A DNA stretch of 64,000 nt from Peteryoungia aggregata LMG 23059 (GTDB lineage: Bacteria; Pseudomonadota; Alphaproteobacteria; Rhizobiales; Rhizobiaceae). Below are positions 1-7,400 of this stretch, one piece after another. Position 1 is the stretch's first letter. The number at the start of each line of letters is the position of its first letter. The translations under genes and the position numbers were made by a program. The stretch lies in NCBI RefSeq assembly GCF_030814435.1, contig NZ_JAUSUW010000015.1:1-64000 (forward strand), read 5' to 3'. The notes beneath the pieces were generated by a model. That model saw only the letters and a program-made list of their open reading frames with translations. It was not told the origin of the DNA and ran no database searches.

Positions 1-134
1 GGGCTTAGTGTCCCAAAGAGGCTTCGGTCTCCCATCCGCCACCGCAAAAGGCATTACAGCCTCCAATGCGGATTTTGGGAAGTTACAAAGAGGGAGATCG
101 GACCCCGCTATTGGCTCCGGGTATAGCCGATGGC
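1..134. other. Window edge, no gene recognised
   Basis: No reading frame with recognisable protein features and no clear RNA gene is visible between the window edge and the stop codon of the GlxA-type regulator. It may be the downstream region of a gene outside the window. Confidence 0.4.
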
Positions 135-1160
135 TTAGACCACAACCCCAGTCCGATTGCTCGACATAGTGAGCTTCCGTTCTGCGCGCTCCTGTTGGGG
201 GGAGCGGTTGTAGAGTTCGCGGTAACACTTGGAGAAGTGCGAGGCGGAGACGAAGCCGCAGGCGACGGCGACTTCGACGACGGGCATGGAGGACTGGACC
301 AGCAGGTGGCGGGCGCGGTCGAGGCGGATTTCGAGATAGTAGCGGGCAGGCGAGCGGCCCATTTCCTGTCTGAACAGCCGCTCGATCTGGCGGCGAGAGA
401 GGCCGGCGTCGTCGGCGATTTCCAAGAGCGACAGCGGCTCTGCGAGATTGGCTTCCATCAGCTCGATGATCTGCAGCACCTTGGAATTCTGCACGCCGAG
501 GCGGGCCCTGAGCGGCAGGCGCTGACGGTCGTTGGCGGAGCGGACGCGGTCGGTCAGGTGCTGTTCGCAGACGCGGTTGACGAGGCCCTCGCCAAAATCC
601 TGGCCGATCAGGTTCAGCATCATGTCGAGCGAGGCTGTGCCGCCGGCGCAGGTGTAGAGATTGCCGTCGACTTCGTAGAGGTCGGCATAGACTTCCGCCT
701 GGGGGAAGGTTTCGGAAAAGCCGGGCAGGTTTTCCCAGTGGATGGCGCAGCGCTTGCCATTCAACAGGCCGGCCTGGGCCAGCACATGGGCGCCCGTACA
801 GAGCGAGCCGACCGCGACATTCCGGTTATAGGCTTCGCGCAGCCAGGCATTGACCGACTTGTTGTTGAACTCCTCGACATAGATGCCGGAACAGACGATC
901 GCCATGTTCGGGCGATTTTCGCCGCCGAGATAACGGCGCTCGTCGGCGAGCGAACCGTTGACCTCGATGCCGATGCCGGAGGAGGAATAGACCTTCTGGC
1001 CATCGACGGAGGCCAGGCGCCATTCGTAAGCCGAATAACCCAGCATGCGGTTGGCAATGCGCAGCGTCTCGATGGCGCCGGCAAAGGGCAGAAGGGTGAA
1101 ATGCGGGACGAGGAAGAAGACGATGGTTCGCTTCTTGGTCTGCGGCTGTATCTTGCTCAT
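135..1160 (-). CDS. GlxA-family transcriptional regulator (DJ-1/PfpI domain + AraC HTH)
   Basis: A DNA-binding regulator of about 341 residues. The N-terminal half (about 10-190) is a DJ-1/PfpI-like amidotransferase fold that acts as ligand sensor; the nucleophile-elbow region reads SLCTGAHVLAQAG. The C-terminal 100 residues are an AraC double helix-turn-helix (SLLEIADDAGLSRRQIERLF, then VVEVAVACGFVSASHFSKCYR). The frame is open upstream of the chosen ATG, but residues before MSKIQPQ look non-coding and family members start there. GbdR, the glycine-betaine/dimethylglycine regulator of Pseudomonas, has this architecture. With a methylamine-type demethylation locus 10 kb away, a role in sensing a methylated amine is possible but is inference. 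It stands alone on its strand. Confidence 0.85.
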   Translation of the reverse strand: MSKIQPQTKKRTIVFFLVPHFTLLPFAGAIETLRIANRMLGYSAYEWRLASVDGQKVYSSSGIGIEVNGSLADERRYLGGENRPNMAIVCSGIYVEEFNNKSVNAWLREAYNRNVAVGSLCTGAHVLAQAGLLNGKRCAIHWENLPGFSETFPQAEVYADLYEVDGNLYTCAGGTASLDMMLNLIGQDFGEGLVNRVCEQHLTDRVRSANDRQRLPLRARLGVQNSKVLQIIELMEANLAEPLSLLEIADDAGLSRRQIERLFRQEMGRSPARYYLEIRLDRARHLLVQSSMPVVEVAVACGFVSASHFSKCYRELYNRSPQQERAERKLTMSSNRTGVVV

Positions 1161-1481
1161 GATGGTGCCCTGATGTCCTTGCTGCCGTTCCCTTGTTTTG
1201 CCAGCATGCTCCGCCTGAATTGAGCGGCGCGATGGTCGTTTTACGACATTGTCATCAAATCGCGCGCCGCGAAAGCATTCGCGATCGCTAAAGCGCGACA
1301 TTTTTCGGCATTTTTCAGGCTGCGACGCCGTGAAACGGGCAGGGACGGGCGGCGGGCTTACAGGTGGTTGAAATGTTTCGGCTTCGGGCAATGGGAGCGA
1401 CGGGCGAGGGCAGGGCGGCTTTCGCCCGTTTGCGACGCGGCGGGGCGGCCGCGTCGCAGGAAGGCCGGTCGGCCAGCGGGC
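1161..1481. other. Intergenic region: GlxA-regulator promoter side and DUF1127 gene end
   Basis: No gene seen. It should contain the promoter of the minus-strand GlxA-type regulator. Visible structure includes two direct copies of CATTTTTC (1299-1306 and 1309-1316), a GACA-T-TGTC dyad at 1245-1253, and an 11-bp perfect hairpin at 1431-1458 just beyond the stop of the DUF1127 gene. Confidence 0.4.
1431..1458 (-). terminator. Hairpin after DUF1127 gene, terminator-like
   Basis: Perfect 11-bp arms (TGCGACGCGGC at 1431-1441, its complement at 1448-1458) enclose a 6-nt loop, 24 nt past the stop codon of the minus-strand DUF1127 gene. There is no T-tract on either side, so it may be a 3'-end-stabilising hairpin rather than a classical intrinsic terminator. 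Confidence 0.45.
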
Positions 1482-1709
1482 TTAGCGGCTGATGTCGCCG
1501 GCAGGCCAGCCGAGATCCTTGCGCAGATCGAAGGGCAGGGCATCGAGGGCGGCCTGATCGAGCCGGCGGCGGCGGCGGGCGGCGATGGCGCAGGCAAAAC
1601 CCTCAAGGCTGTTTGCGAGGCGGCCGACCGCAGCCTTCACCATCACGCCCGGCGTCGGGGCGGCGGTGGCTGTGCGGGAAAGCGGGGAAACGCTGCAAAC
1701 CATGGTCAT
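1482..1709 (-). CDS. DUF1127 small protein
   Basis: A 75-residue basic protein. Its C-terminal half has the DUF1127 signature: an Arg-rich stretch (AARRRRRLDQAALDALP) followed by FDLRKDLGW. The ATG at 1707-1709 is chosen because AAGGA lies about 8 nt upstream and the residues further upstream are poor. DUF1127 proteins are abundant small proteins in Rhizobiales; some bind RNA and affect phosphate and carbon physiology, but none is firmly assigned a reaction. A second DUF1127 gene lies just upstream on the same strand, and both sit beside a LysR regulator. Confidence 0.7.
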   Translation of the reverse strand: MTMVCSVSPLSRTATAAPTPGVMVKAAVGRLANSLEGFACAIAARRRRRLDQAALDALPFDLRKDLGWPAGDISR

Positions 1710-1789
1710 GGTCGTTATCCTTTTGGTTTCGATGGCCCTGTCTTCATCCGTTGGTTGGGGCCTGCTGTGTTGTCTCGCATTCGTTCTCA

Positions 1790-2002
1790 TCAATCAAACG
1801 AATGTTTCTGATGCTTATCATTCTGAAAAATGATCGATTGGTGGTGGCGGGTGAGGCCGAGATCATCGCGCAGTGCCGAGGGTAGCGGCGCGAGCAGCTG
1901 GCGTGTCACTTCGCGGGTGGCATGGCGGCGGGATCTTGCCAGCAGCATTGCAAGACTGTGGCGCAGGGTATGGCCCAGCGTGTGGAAGGGCTTGGCTGGC
2001 AT
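1790..2002 (-). CDS. DUF1127 small protein
   Basis: A 70-residue basic protein with a DUF1127-type C-terminus (ATREVTRQLLAPLPSALRDDLGL). The start MPAKPFH is fixed by a strong Shine-Dalgarno AAAGGAGG about 8 nt upstream, so the longer upstream frame is not used. It is transcribed divergently from the LysR regulator at 2113; the 110-nt gap holds a dyad suited to that regulator. In Brucella and Agrobacterium the LysR protein VtlR controls DUF1127 genes and AbcR sRNA. The same type of pairing is visible here, but regulation is inferred from position. Confidence 0.72.
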   Translation of the reverse strand: MPAKPFHTLGHTLRHSLAMLLARSRRHATREVTRQLLAPLPSALRDDLGLTRHHQSIIFQNDKHQKHSFD

Positions 2003-2079
2003 GGGGCATTCCTCCTTTCGCGGTGTGTGAGGAGAAGGATGCGCCTGGATTGACATTCAATCAAACGCAATAGTATCGT

Positions 2080-2102
2080 CTTCAAGTTCAATTTTGTTGA
2101 AG
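2080..2102. promoter_or_regulatory. LysR-type operator candidate (CTTCAA-N11-TTGAAG)
   Basis: CTTCAA (2080-2085) and TTGAAG (2097-2102) form a 6-bp inverted repeat separated by 11 nt, matching the T-N11-A geometry of LysR-family sites. It ends 10 nt before the LysR start codon and overlaps its ribosome binding site, which suggests autorepression plus control of the divergent DUF1127 gene. Confidence 0.5.
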
Positions 2103-2112
2103 GTCAATCGCC

Positions 2113-3009
2113 ATGACACTCATGCTGCGCCAGCCGCTTCCGCTTCTCGACAATGATGTTCTCAGGACCTTCGTGGCGATTGCCGAAACCGGCAGCTTCA
2201 CCACCGCCGCCGACCGGGTGTATCGCACGCCGTCTGCGGTCTCGATGCAGATCAAGAAGCTCGAGGAGCAGCTGAATGTGACGCTGTTTCTCCGCGATGC
2301 GCGCTCGGTGACGCTGACGGAAAGCGGCGAGGTGTTGTTGCCCTATGCAAGGCGGATGCTGGCGCTCTCGAACGAGGCGGTGGGGCGCTTCCGCATGCCT
2401 GAGATGAAGGGGGTCGTCAGGCTCGGCGCGCCCGACGATATCGGCGAGCGTTTCATGCCGACGATCCTGCGCCGCTTTGCCGAGCTCTATCCGCTGATCA
2501 TGGTGGACCTGACGGTCGACACATCGGGCGCGCTTCGGCGGCGGCTGGCCGAGCAGCGGCTGGATCTGACGCTGGTCAATTGCGCGCCGGGCCAGGTGGT
2601 GCATGAGGGCGAGGTGATCCACCAGGAGCAGCTGGTCTGGGCGGGTGCCAAATGCGGCACGGCGCATCTGCGCGATCCCTTGCCCGTGTCGATCTGGGAG
2701 GATGGCTGCTGCTGGCGGGCGGATGCGCTGGCGCGGCTCGACAAGGAGAAACGGCCCTACCGGATCGCCTATCTCTCGGCGCATACGATGGCGCAGCGGG
2801 CGGCGGTGATTGCGGATCTCGCGGTGGCGCCGCTTCCGCGCAGCTACCTGACCGACGACATGACGGCGCTGGGCTCCAAGCACGGACTGCCGGAGCTCGG
2901 GTCCTTCGAGGTCAGGCTTTTGACCGGCAAGGAGACGAGTGAGACGATCCAGGCGGTGGCGGACAGCGTGCGTTATGCGTTTTCGGAGATGATCGGGATG
3001 GCGGCGTAA
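2113..3009 (+). CDS. LysR-family transcriptional regulator
   Basis: A 298-residue LTTR of normal length. Residues 15-75 form the winged helix-turn-helix (NDVLRTFVAIAETGSFTTAA, RTPSAVSMQIKKLEEQL), followed by a linker helix and a periplasmic-binding-protein-like effector domain (about 95-290). GAAGG upstream of the ATG is the ribosome binding site. It is divergent from the DUF1127 gene at 2002, an arrangement reminiscent of VtlR, which activates DUF1127 genes and an AbcR sRNA in Rhizobiales. No AbcR-like RNA was recognised here, so orthology is a hypothesis. Confidence 0.85.
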   Translation: MTLMLRQPLPLLDNDVLRTFVAIAETGSFTTAADRVYRTPSAVSMQIKKLEEQLNVTLFLRDARSVTLTESGEVLLPYARRMLALSNEAVGRFRMPEMKGVVRLGAPDDIGERFMPTILRRFAELYPLIMVDLTVDTSGALRRRLAEQRLDLTLVNCAPGQVVHEGEVIHQEQLVWAGAKCGTAHLRDPLPVSIWEDGCCWRADALARLDKEKRPYRIAYLSAHTMAQRAAVIADLAVAPLPRSYLTDDMTALGSKHGLPELGSFEVRLLTGKETSETIQAVADSVRYAFSEMIGMAA

Positions 3010-3101
3010 GCGGGTACCCTTGGTAAGTGATTGGCGATTTCTCAAATTAGGGAAATGCCGAATTGAGCGTTGGCCAATCGGTCGTCGGCAGTGGGATTTG
3101 A

Positions 3102-3542
3102 GTGCGGATGAATGATGAGACGAAGGGGCTGCGGCTCGAGGATTTTGCAGGCCAGGCTTACGATAAGCTGCGCTATGGCGATACGGACCGGCAGGGGCAT
3201 GTCAACAATGCGGTCTTTGCGACCTTCATGGAAACCGGGCGTGTGGAGCTGATCTACAATCCGCAAGATCCGCTGCTGGACGAGGGCTTCTCCTTCGTGC
3301 TCGCCAAGCTCGACATCGACTATATCGCGGAGGTGCTCTGGCCTGGCACGGTCGAGATCGGCACGCGGGTGGTGCGTGTCGGGCGGTCGTCGGTGACCAT
3401 GCAACAGGCAGTGTTCCAGAAGGGCAAGCTGTGTGCGTCGGCGGAGACGGTTGTGGTGCATTTCGACGAGGCCACGCGCAAGTCGCAGGCGTTTTCGGAG
3501 GCCCAGCGGGCAAAGCTCGAGGGGTGGATTTCGGCGGGGTGA
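3102..3542 (+). CDS. Acyl-CoA thioesterase (4HBT hot-dog fold)
   Basis: A 146-residue single hot-dog domain. The motif YGDTDRQGHVNNAVFATFMETGR near residues 25-47 is the 4HBT/YbgC/FadM active-site region, with the catalytic Asp and the HVNN turn. Such enzymes hydrolyse acyl-CoA thioesters in the cytoplasm; the acyl chain handled here cannot be predicted. Either the GTG at 3102 or the ATG at 3108 could start translation; the GTG has a nearer GGGA. It appears to be a single-gene unit between the LysR gene and a convergent phosphatase-family gene only 3 nt away. Confidence 0.82.
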   Translation: MRMNDETKGLRLEDFAGQAYDKLRYGDTDRQGHVNNAVFATFMETGRVELIYNPQDPLLDEGFSFVLAKLDIDYIAEVLWPGTVEIGTRVVRVGRSSVTMQQAVFQKGKLCASAETVVVHFDEATRKSQAFSEAQRAKLEGWISAG

Positions 3543-3545
3543 CCG

Positions 3546-4175
3546 TTAGCGCAGGTCCGCGAGGTGGCTCGTGCCCCCAAGCGTGACCACGGTGCGGCTT
3601 TTCCAGAAAGCGTGTTCGGCCAGATGGGTGATGCTGCCGGAGGTGACGGGAAAATTGACCCGCCCGAGGCTTTCGATGGGCATGCCGATCCACCAGGCGA
3701 GGACGAAGGTGAGCGAGAAGCCGTGGGTGATGACGATGTGGCAGTCGGCCCGTTCGGCAATGATCTCATCCATGGCGCGGTAGATGCGGGTTGCGGTCTG
3801 GCGTCGCGTTTCGGCGCCCTCGATGCCGCCGGTATCATCAAGGCCGCCCTCGTCGGGTACGGGCAGGCGACGGGCGGTGAGCCACGCTTGTGGCTGGCCT
3901 TCGGCGACACCGCAGCTCATTTCACGCAGGTCGGAGGTCAGGCGGGGCGCAAGCGAGAGATGCCGGCCGATGATCTCGGCGGTCTCATGGCAGCGCAGCA
4001 GGTCGGACGATGTGAGGCTCGGGGTCGTGTCGGCGCAAAGGGCGGCGAGGCGGACGGCGATCGCTTGGGCCTGGCGGCGGCCGCGATCGGTGAGCGGTGT
4101 ATCGTACCAACCGCCAACGCGGCCTTCGAGATGATGGACCGATTGCGGATGGGTGACGACGTAGAGGGTCTGCAT
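3546..4175 (-). CDS. Histidine phosphatase superfamily protein, atypical RHG motif
   Basis: A 209-residue phosphoglycerate-mutase-like protein. The family nucleophile motif RHG is replaced by THP (VVTHPQSVHHLEGRVGGW, His-8). The rest of the fold is kept: PLTDRGRRQAQAIAVRL, a central SSDLLRCHETAEII carrying an Arg, and the C-terminal catalytic region DCHIVITHGFSLTFVLAWW. The phosphate-clamp Arg next to the catalytic His is therefore missing, so it may be catalytically altered or use a different clamp. Substrate unknown. It lies next to, and on the same strand as, a PNPOx-like gene 45 nt upstream and may share its transcript. Confidence 0.78.
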   Translation of the reverse strand: MQTLYVVTHPQSVHHLEGRVGGWYDTPLTDRGRRQAQAIAVRLAALCADTTPSLTSSDLLRCHETAEIIGRHLSLAPRLTSDLREMSCGVAEGQPQAWLTARRLPVPDEGGLDDTGGIEGAETRRQTATRIYRAMDEIIAERADCHIVITHGFSLTFVLAWWIGMPIESLGRVNFPVTSGSITHLAEHAFWKSRTVVTLGGTSHLADLR

Positions 4176-4220
4176 GCGGGGCCTCGCTGCTCTCGGCGGC
4201 CCCGCAATCGGAGGCCTTGA

Positions 4221-4946
4221 TCAGCCTTGCTTTTCATAGAGCGCCTGGCTTTCCGTCAAGACCTCGTCCAACTGGCGGCCTTCGGCAAAATGGGCGAGGT
4301 GATCGGGATAGGCCACACCTTCCGGCACCTTGGGGCAGATTTCGGGGGCGCGAAGCCTTGTCTCGACCGGGATGACGCCGGCCCAGACACGGGCGTCCAC
4401 GTCGGCGGGATCGTCGGAGACGCCGCCTGAGCGGATCTTGGCCGAGGCCTCCTCGATGCGCATGCCGATGACCATGGTGCCCTTGGCTTCCTGGGGGTCG
4501 TTTTCGCGCAACATGTCGGTGCGGCCGGGATAGAAGCGGTCGACGACGGCCTTGAGGGCCTCCGCCTTCTCCTCCGGGTCGTCGATGATGTGGGCGGTGC
4601 CGAAGCACATGGCGGAGCGGTAATTGGCGGAGTGGTGGAAGCCGGAGCGGGCGAGCACCAGGCCGTCGAGATGGGCGACGGTGAGGCAGACGGGGATACC
4701 GGCCTTCTGACTCTTCAGCATGCGGCTGGCCGACGAGCCGTGCCAGAACAGCCAGTCGCCGTCGCGCCAGTGGATGGTCGGCGTGCAATAGGGCTGGCCG
4801 TCGATGACATAGGCGACGTGACAGAGGAGGGCCGCATCGAGCACGGCATAGACGGCGTCGCGGTCGTAAGCCGCGCGCTCATGCAGGCGCTTTGCCCGGT
4901 TGCGCGGGGTGACGGGGAAGGATTGCGGGTCGGGTCTGTCGTTCAT
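4221..4946 (-). CDS. PNPOx-like FMN-binding protein (pyridoxamine 5'-phosphate oxidase family)
   Basis: A 241-residue split-barrel flavoprotein of the NimA/PNPOx-like class. The N-terminal part reads CHVAYVIDGQPYCTPTIHWRDGDWLFWHGSS, typical of the FMN-binding barrel, and a second half contains RSAMCFGTAHIIDDPEEKAEAL. It is not true PdxH, since the substrate-binding C-terminus differs. Its promoter faces a MocR-type regulator 64 nt away, a pairing often seen for vitamin-B6-related or amine-metabolic genes. The reaction is unknown; flavin-dependent reduction or oxidation of a small molecule is the family expectation. Confidence 0.8.
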   Translation of the reverse strand: MNDRPDPQSFPVTPRNRAKRLHERAAYDRDAVYAVLDAALLCHVAYVIDGQPYCTPTIHWRDGDWLFWHGSSASRMLKSQKAGIPVCLTVAHLDGLVLARSGFHHSANYRSAMCFGTAHIIDDPEEKAEALKAVVDRFYPGRTDMLRENDPQEAKGTMVIGMRIEEASAKIRSGGVSDDPADVDARVWAGVIPVETRLRAPEICPKVPEGVAYPDHLAHFAEGRQLDEVLTESQALYEKQG

Positions 4947-4982
4947 GCTTGCCTCCTGACGGCTGATGCGGCAGGGATAATC

Positions 4983-4996
4983 GGATCAATTGGTCC
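4983..4996. promoter_or_regulatory. MocR operator candidate (GGAtCAATTGgTCC)
   Basis: A 14-nt palindrome with 12 of 14 symmetric positions, centred on CAATTG, lies in the 64-nt gap between the divergent PNPOx-like gene and the MocR regulator, 15 nt before the regulator's ATG. The position suits a MocR operator controlling both genes. Confidence 0.45.
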
Positions 4997-5010
4997 AAAG
5001 AAGATCCACC

Positions 5011-6414
5011 ATGATGCAAAAACTGCGAACCAATTCCGACTGGTCTGCCAGTACGCCCATGCTGCCGGCCAAGGGCCCAAGGCGGCTGGCGCTCTATCGG
5101 GCGCTGCGCGGGCTGATCGAGAGCGGCCAGATGAAACCTGGCGACAAGCTGCCGACGACGCGCGACATTGCCGGACGCTTCGGCATTTCGCGCGGGGCGG
5201 CGGTTGCGGCCTATGAGATGCTGGTGGCGGACGGGTTTGCCGAGGCGCGGGTGGGAGCGGGGACCTATGTGGCCGAGGCCGTGCCGCTGTTGCCGCTACT
5301 AGTGCCCGAGCCGCAGGTGATCGAGGCCGAGGAGGCAAAGCCGCCGCTTCCCGGGGCTCTCGGCTGCTCGACGGCGGACGAGACGACGCTCCGGATTTTT
5401 CGCATGCTGATGAACCGGCATCTGACGCAGCCATCGGCGCGGCATTTTCATTACAACGACCCGGCGGGCAGTCTGGCGCTCAGGGTCGAGGTTGCCGCGT
5501 ACCTTAAGGCGGCGCGCGGGGTGACTTGCGAGCCGGATCAGGTGATCATGACGGCGGGCACGCAGCAGGGGCTGGATCTGGCGGTCAGGGCGCTTCTGAA
5601 ACCCGGCGACCCCGTCTGGATCGAGGACCCGTGTTATGCCGCCGCCCGCGAACTGTTCGAGGGCACGGGGCTTTGCGTGACGCCGGTGCCCGTCGATGGC
5701 GAAGGGATCGATGTGGCCGCGGGGATTGCCGCGCGGCCGGATGCGAAGGCGGTCTATGTGACGCCGTCGCATCAATATCCGCTGGGGGTGACGCTTTCGA
5801 TGGCCAGGCGGCTGGCGCTCATCGACTGGGCGCGGGCTACGGGCGCCTATATCATCGAGGATGATTACGACAGCGAGTTCCGCTTTGCCGGGCCGCCCTT
5901 GAGCGCGCTGCAGGGCATCGATGGCTCGGGCCATGTGATCTATGTCGGCACGTTTTCCAAGACGCTGCTGCCGGGCTTTCGCTTCGGCTATCTCGTGGTG
6001 CCCCGGGCCTTGCGTGAGCGGGTGCTGACCATTCGCCGGCTAACGGATCGCTTTCCCTCGACGCTTGCCGAGGATGCGCTGACCGAATTCCTGCGCGACG
6101 GGCATTTTTCGGCGCATATCAAGCGGGCGCGCAAGCGGGTGAAGGCGGCGCGGGATGCGCTGGTGGAGGCGCTGCGCTCAGACCGGCTGACGGTGAGCGT
6201 GCCGGAGCAGGGCCTGCATCTGGTGGCGGAGCTTGACGGCGCGGAAGACGATGGGGCGCTGGCGCGTGAAGCGCGGGCCGTCGGCTTCGGCGTGAAAGCG
6301 CTGTCGCCGCTCTATCACGGAAAGACGAGGCGGCGCGGGCTGGTGGTGGGATTCTCGGGGTTCGAGCCGGATGTGCTGGCGGCGGCGGCGCGGCGGTTTG
6401 TGGCGGGGCTTTGA
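5011..6414 (+). CDS. MocR-type regulator (GntR HTH fused to aminotransferase-like domain)
   Basis: About 467 residues. Residues 20-90 are a GntR winged helix (LYRALRGLIESGQMKPGDKL, TTRDIAGRFGISRGAAVAAYEML). Residues 110-465 are a fold-type I aminotransferase domain, with the PLP lysine in YVGTFSKTLLPGFRFGY and the Asp partner in IIEDDYDSEFRF. MocR regulators bind PLP and an amine or amino acid. A TTG upstream at 4990 keeps the frame open, but the ATG at 5011 with AAGAAGA ahead is preferred. The divergent PNPOx-like gene is the likely target. Confidence 0.87.
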   Translation: MMQKLRTNSDWSASTPMLPAKGPRRLALYRALRGLIESGQMKPGDKLPTTRDIAGRFGISRGAAVAAYEMLVADGFAEARVGAGTYVAEAVPLLPLLVPEPQVIEAEEAKPPLPGALGCSTADETTLRIFRMLMNRHLTQPSARHFHYNDPAGSLALRVEVAAYLKAARGVTCEPDQVIMTAGTQQGLDLAVRALLKPGDPVWIEDPCYAAARELFEGTGLCVTPVPVDGEGIDVAAGIAARPDAKAVYVTPSHQYPLGVTLSMARRLALIDWARATGAYIIEDDYDSEFRFAGPPLSALQGIDGSGHVIYVGTFSKTLLPGFRFGYLVVPRALRERVLTIRRLTDRFPSTLAEDALTEFLRDGHFSAHIKRARKRVKAARDALVEALRSDRLTVSVPEQGLHLVAELDGAEDDGALAREARAVGFGVKALSPLYHGKTRRRGLVVGFSGFEPDVLAAAARRFVAGL

Positions 6415-6436
6415 GGCGGTGTCGGCCAGGGTCGCT

Positions 6437-6562
6437 CTTCTCCCCAGCGGGGAGAAGGTGGCCCGCAGGGCCGGATGAGGGGGGCGCGAAGCGCTGAAGC
6501 TGTGCCGTGTAGCCCCCTCATCGCCTCGCATACGCTCGGCACTTCTCCCCGCTGGGGAGAAG
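6437..6562. repeat. RIME-like rhizobial intergenic palindromic repeat
   Basis: Two near-identical 21-nt palindromes, CTTCTCCCC-AGC-GGGGAGAAG (6437-6457) and CTTCTCCCC-GCT-GGGGAGAAG (6542-6562), flank about 85 nt of GC-rich sequence that includes GGCCCGCAGGGCC. This matches the usual form of Rhizobium-specific intergenic mosaic elements. The whole 6415-6692 gap is made of this and adjacent related sequence; no gene is seen in it. Confidence 0.7.
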
Positions 6563-6692
6563 AGGGAGCCCGGAACCGCCACCGGTGCCCCCCACACCCA
6601 ATCGCTCCCTTGTGGGAGAGAAGCCCGTCCTTCGACCGACTGCTGCTGCCGGGTTTTGCTTTTCAATGCATCGGGGGAAAGGCGCTGTCCCT

Positions 6693-7301
6693 TTAGGCTC
6701 CGGCTTTGTGTCGGGCACCGGCGACCCATGTGGCGAGAAAGGCGTTCAGCATGGCATGGGCAGAGTGTTGATCCGGCAGCCAGCCGGACATGCGGAAGAC
6801 CACGGCTTCATGAAAGAGTGCCTGCGCGCCACGACTGAGCATCAGGGCCTCCTCGGTTGAGATGTCCGGTAGCCGGCTGAGGAAAAGGTCGGCGACCTGG
6901 GCCTCCAGATCGCGACAGATGACCAGGAAAGCCTCGGTATAGGTGCCGGCCGTCAGCCCCGACTGGCTCAGATAGAGGCGCGCGAAATCCGGCTCGCGAC
7001 CGAAATAGGCAAGCCAGGGATCGAACAGGCGCTTGAGTTTCTCTTCAAGCGTCAGATCGTCATCCTGGGTCAGGCTTTCGCGCCCCCGCCTTGCCAGCGC
7101 CTCGATTTCGGCAAGGCCAAGGGCTGCCAGCAAATTCGCTTTGTCGCCGAAATGGGCAAAGACGCTAGACTTCGCCACTTTGGCAGCTACGGCGATCTGG
7201 TCGATGCTGGTCGGCTCAAAGCCCTGGCGGGCGAAGAGGTCTCGCGCGGCGGCGAGGATCTGATCGCGGGTCTGGCGGCTGCGTTGCTGGCTGAGCTTCA
7301 T
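6693..7301 (-). CDS. TetR/AcrR-family transcriptional repressor
   Basis: A 202-residue TetR protein. The N-terminal HTH occupies residues 10-56 (TRDQILAAARDLFARQGFEPTSIDQIAVAAKVAKSSVFAHFGDKANLL) and is followed by an all-helical ligand domain. It is divergent from a flavodoxin-fold quinone reductase with a 99-nt gap that carries two copies of one operator-like sequence, so it very probably represses that gene and itself until it binds a small electrophile or quinone-like ligand. The ligand class is inferred from the target. Confidence 0.87.
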   Translation of the reverse strand: MKLSQQRSRQTRDQILAAARDLFARQGFEPTSIDQIAVAAKVAKSSVFAHFGDKANLLAALGLAEIEALARRGRESLTQDDDLTLEEKLKRLFDPWLAYFGREPDFARLYLSQSGLTAGTYTEAFLVICRDLEAQVADLFLSRLPDISTEEALMLSRGAQALFHEAVVFRMSGWLPDQHSAHAMLNAFLATWVAGARHKAGA

Positions 7302-7340
7302 CGACGATTCCTTTTCCAGCAGCCTAGCGCGGCAAATTAC

Positions 7341-7382
7341 TTGACCGTGGTCATTTTATAAAGCATATCCTGACCACGGTCA
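7341..7382. promoter_or_regulatory. Promoter with two TetR operator candidates
   Basis: TGACCGTGGTCA (7342-7353) and its exact reverse complement TGACCACGGTCA (7371-7382) are each near-perfect palindromes. TTGACC (7341-7346) and CATATC (7364-7369), spaced 17 nt, would be the -35 and -10 of the quinone-reductase promoter. One site therefore covers the -35 and the other the transcription start, as expected of a repressor pair. Confidence 0.6.
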
Positions 7383-7400
7383 CAAAATAAGGAGCCTGCG

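Noticed and set aside
2104..3045. A 313-codon minus-strand frame over the LysR gene
   Set aside because: Arg/His-rich shadow; the plus-strand LysR protein is unmistakable.
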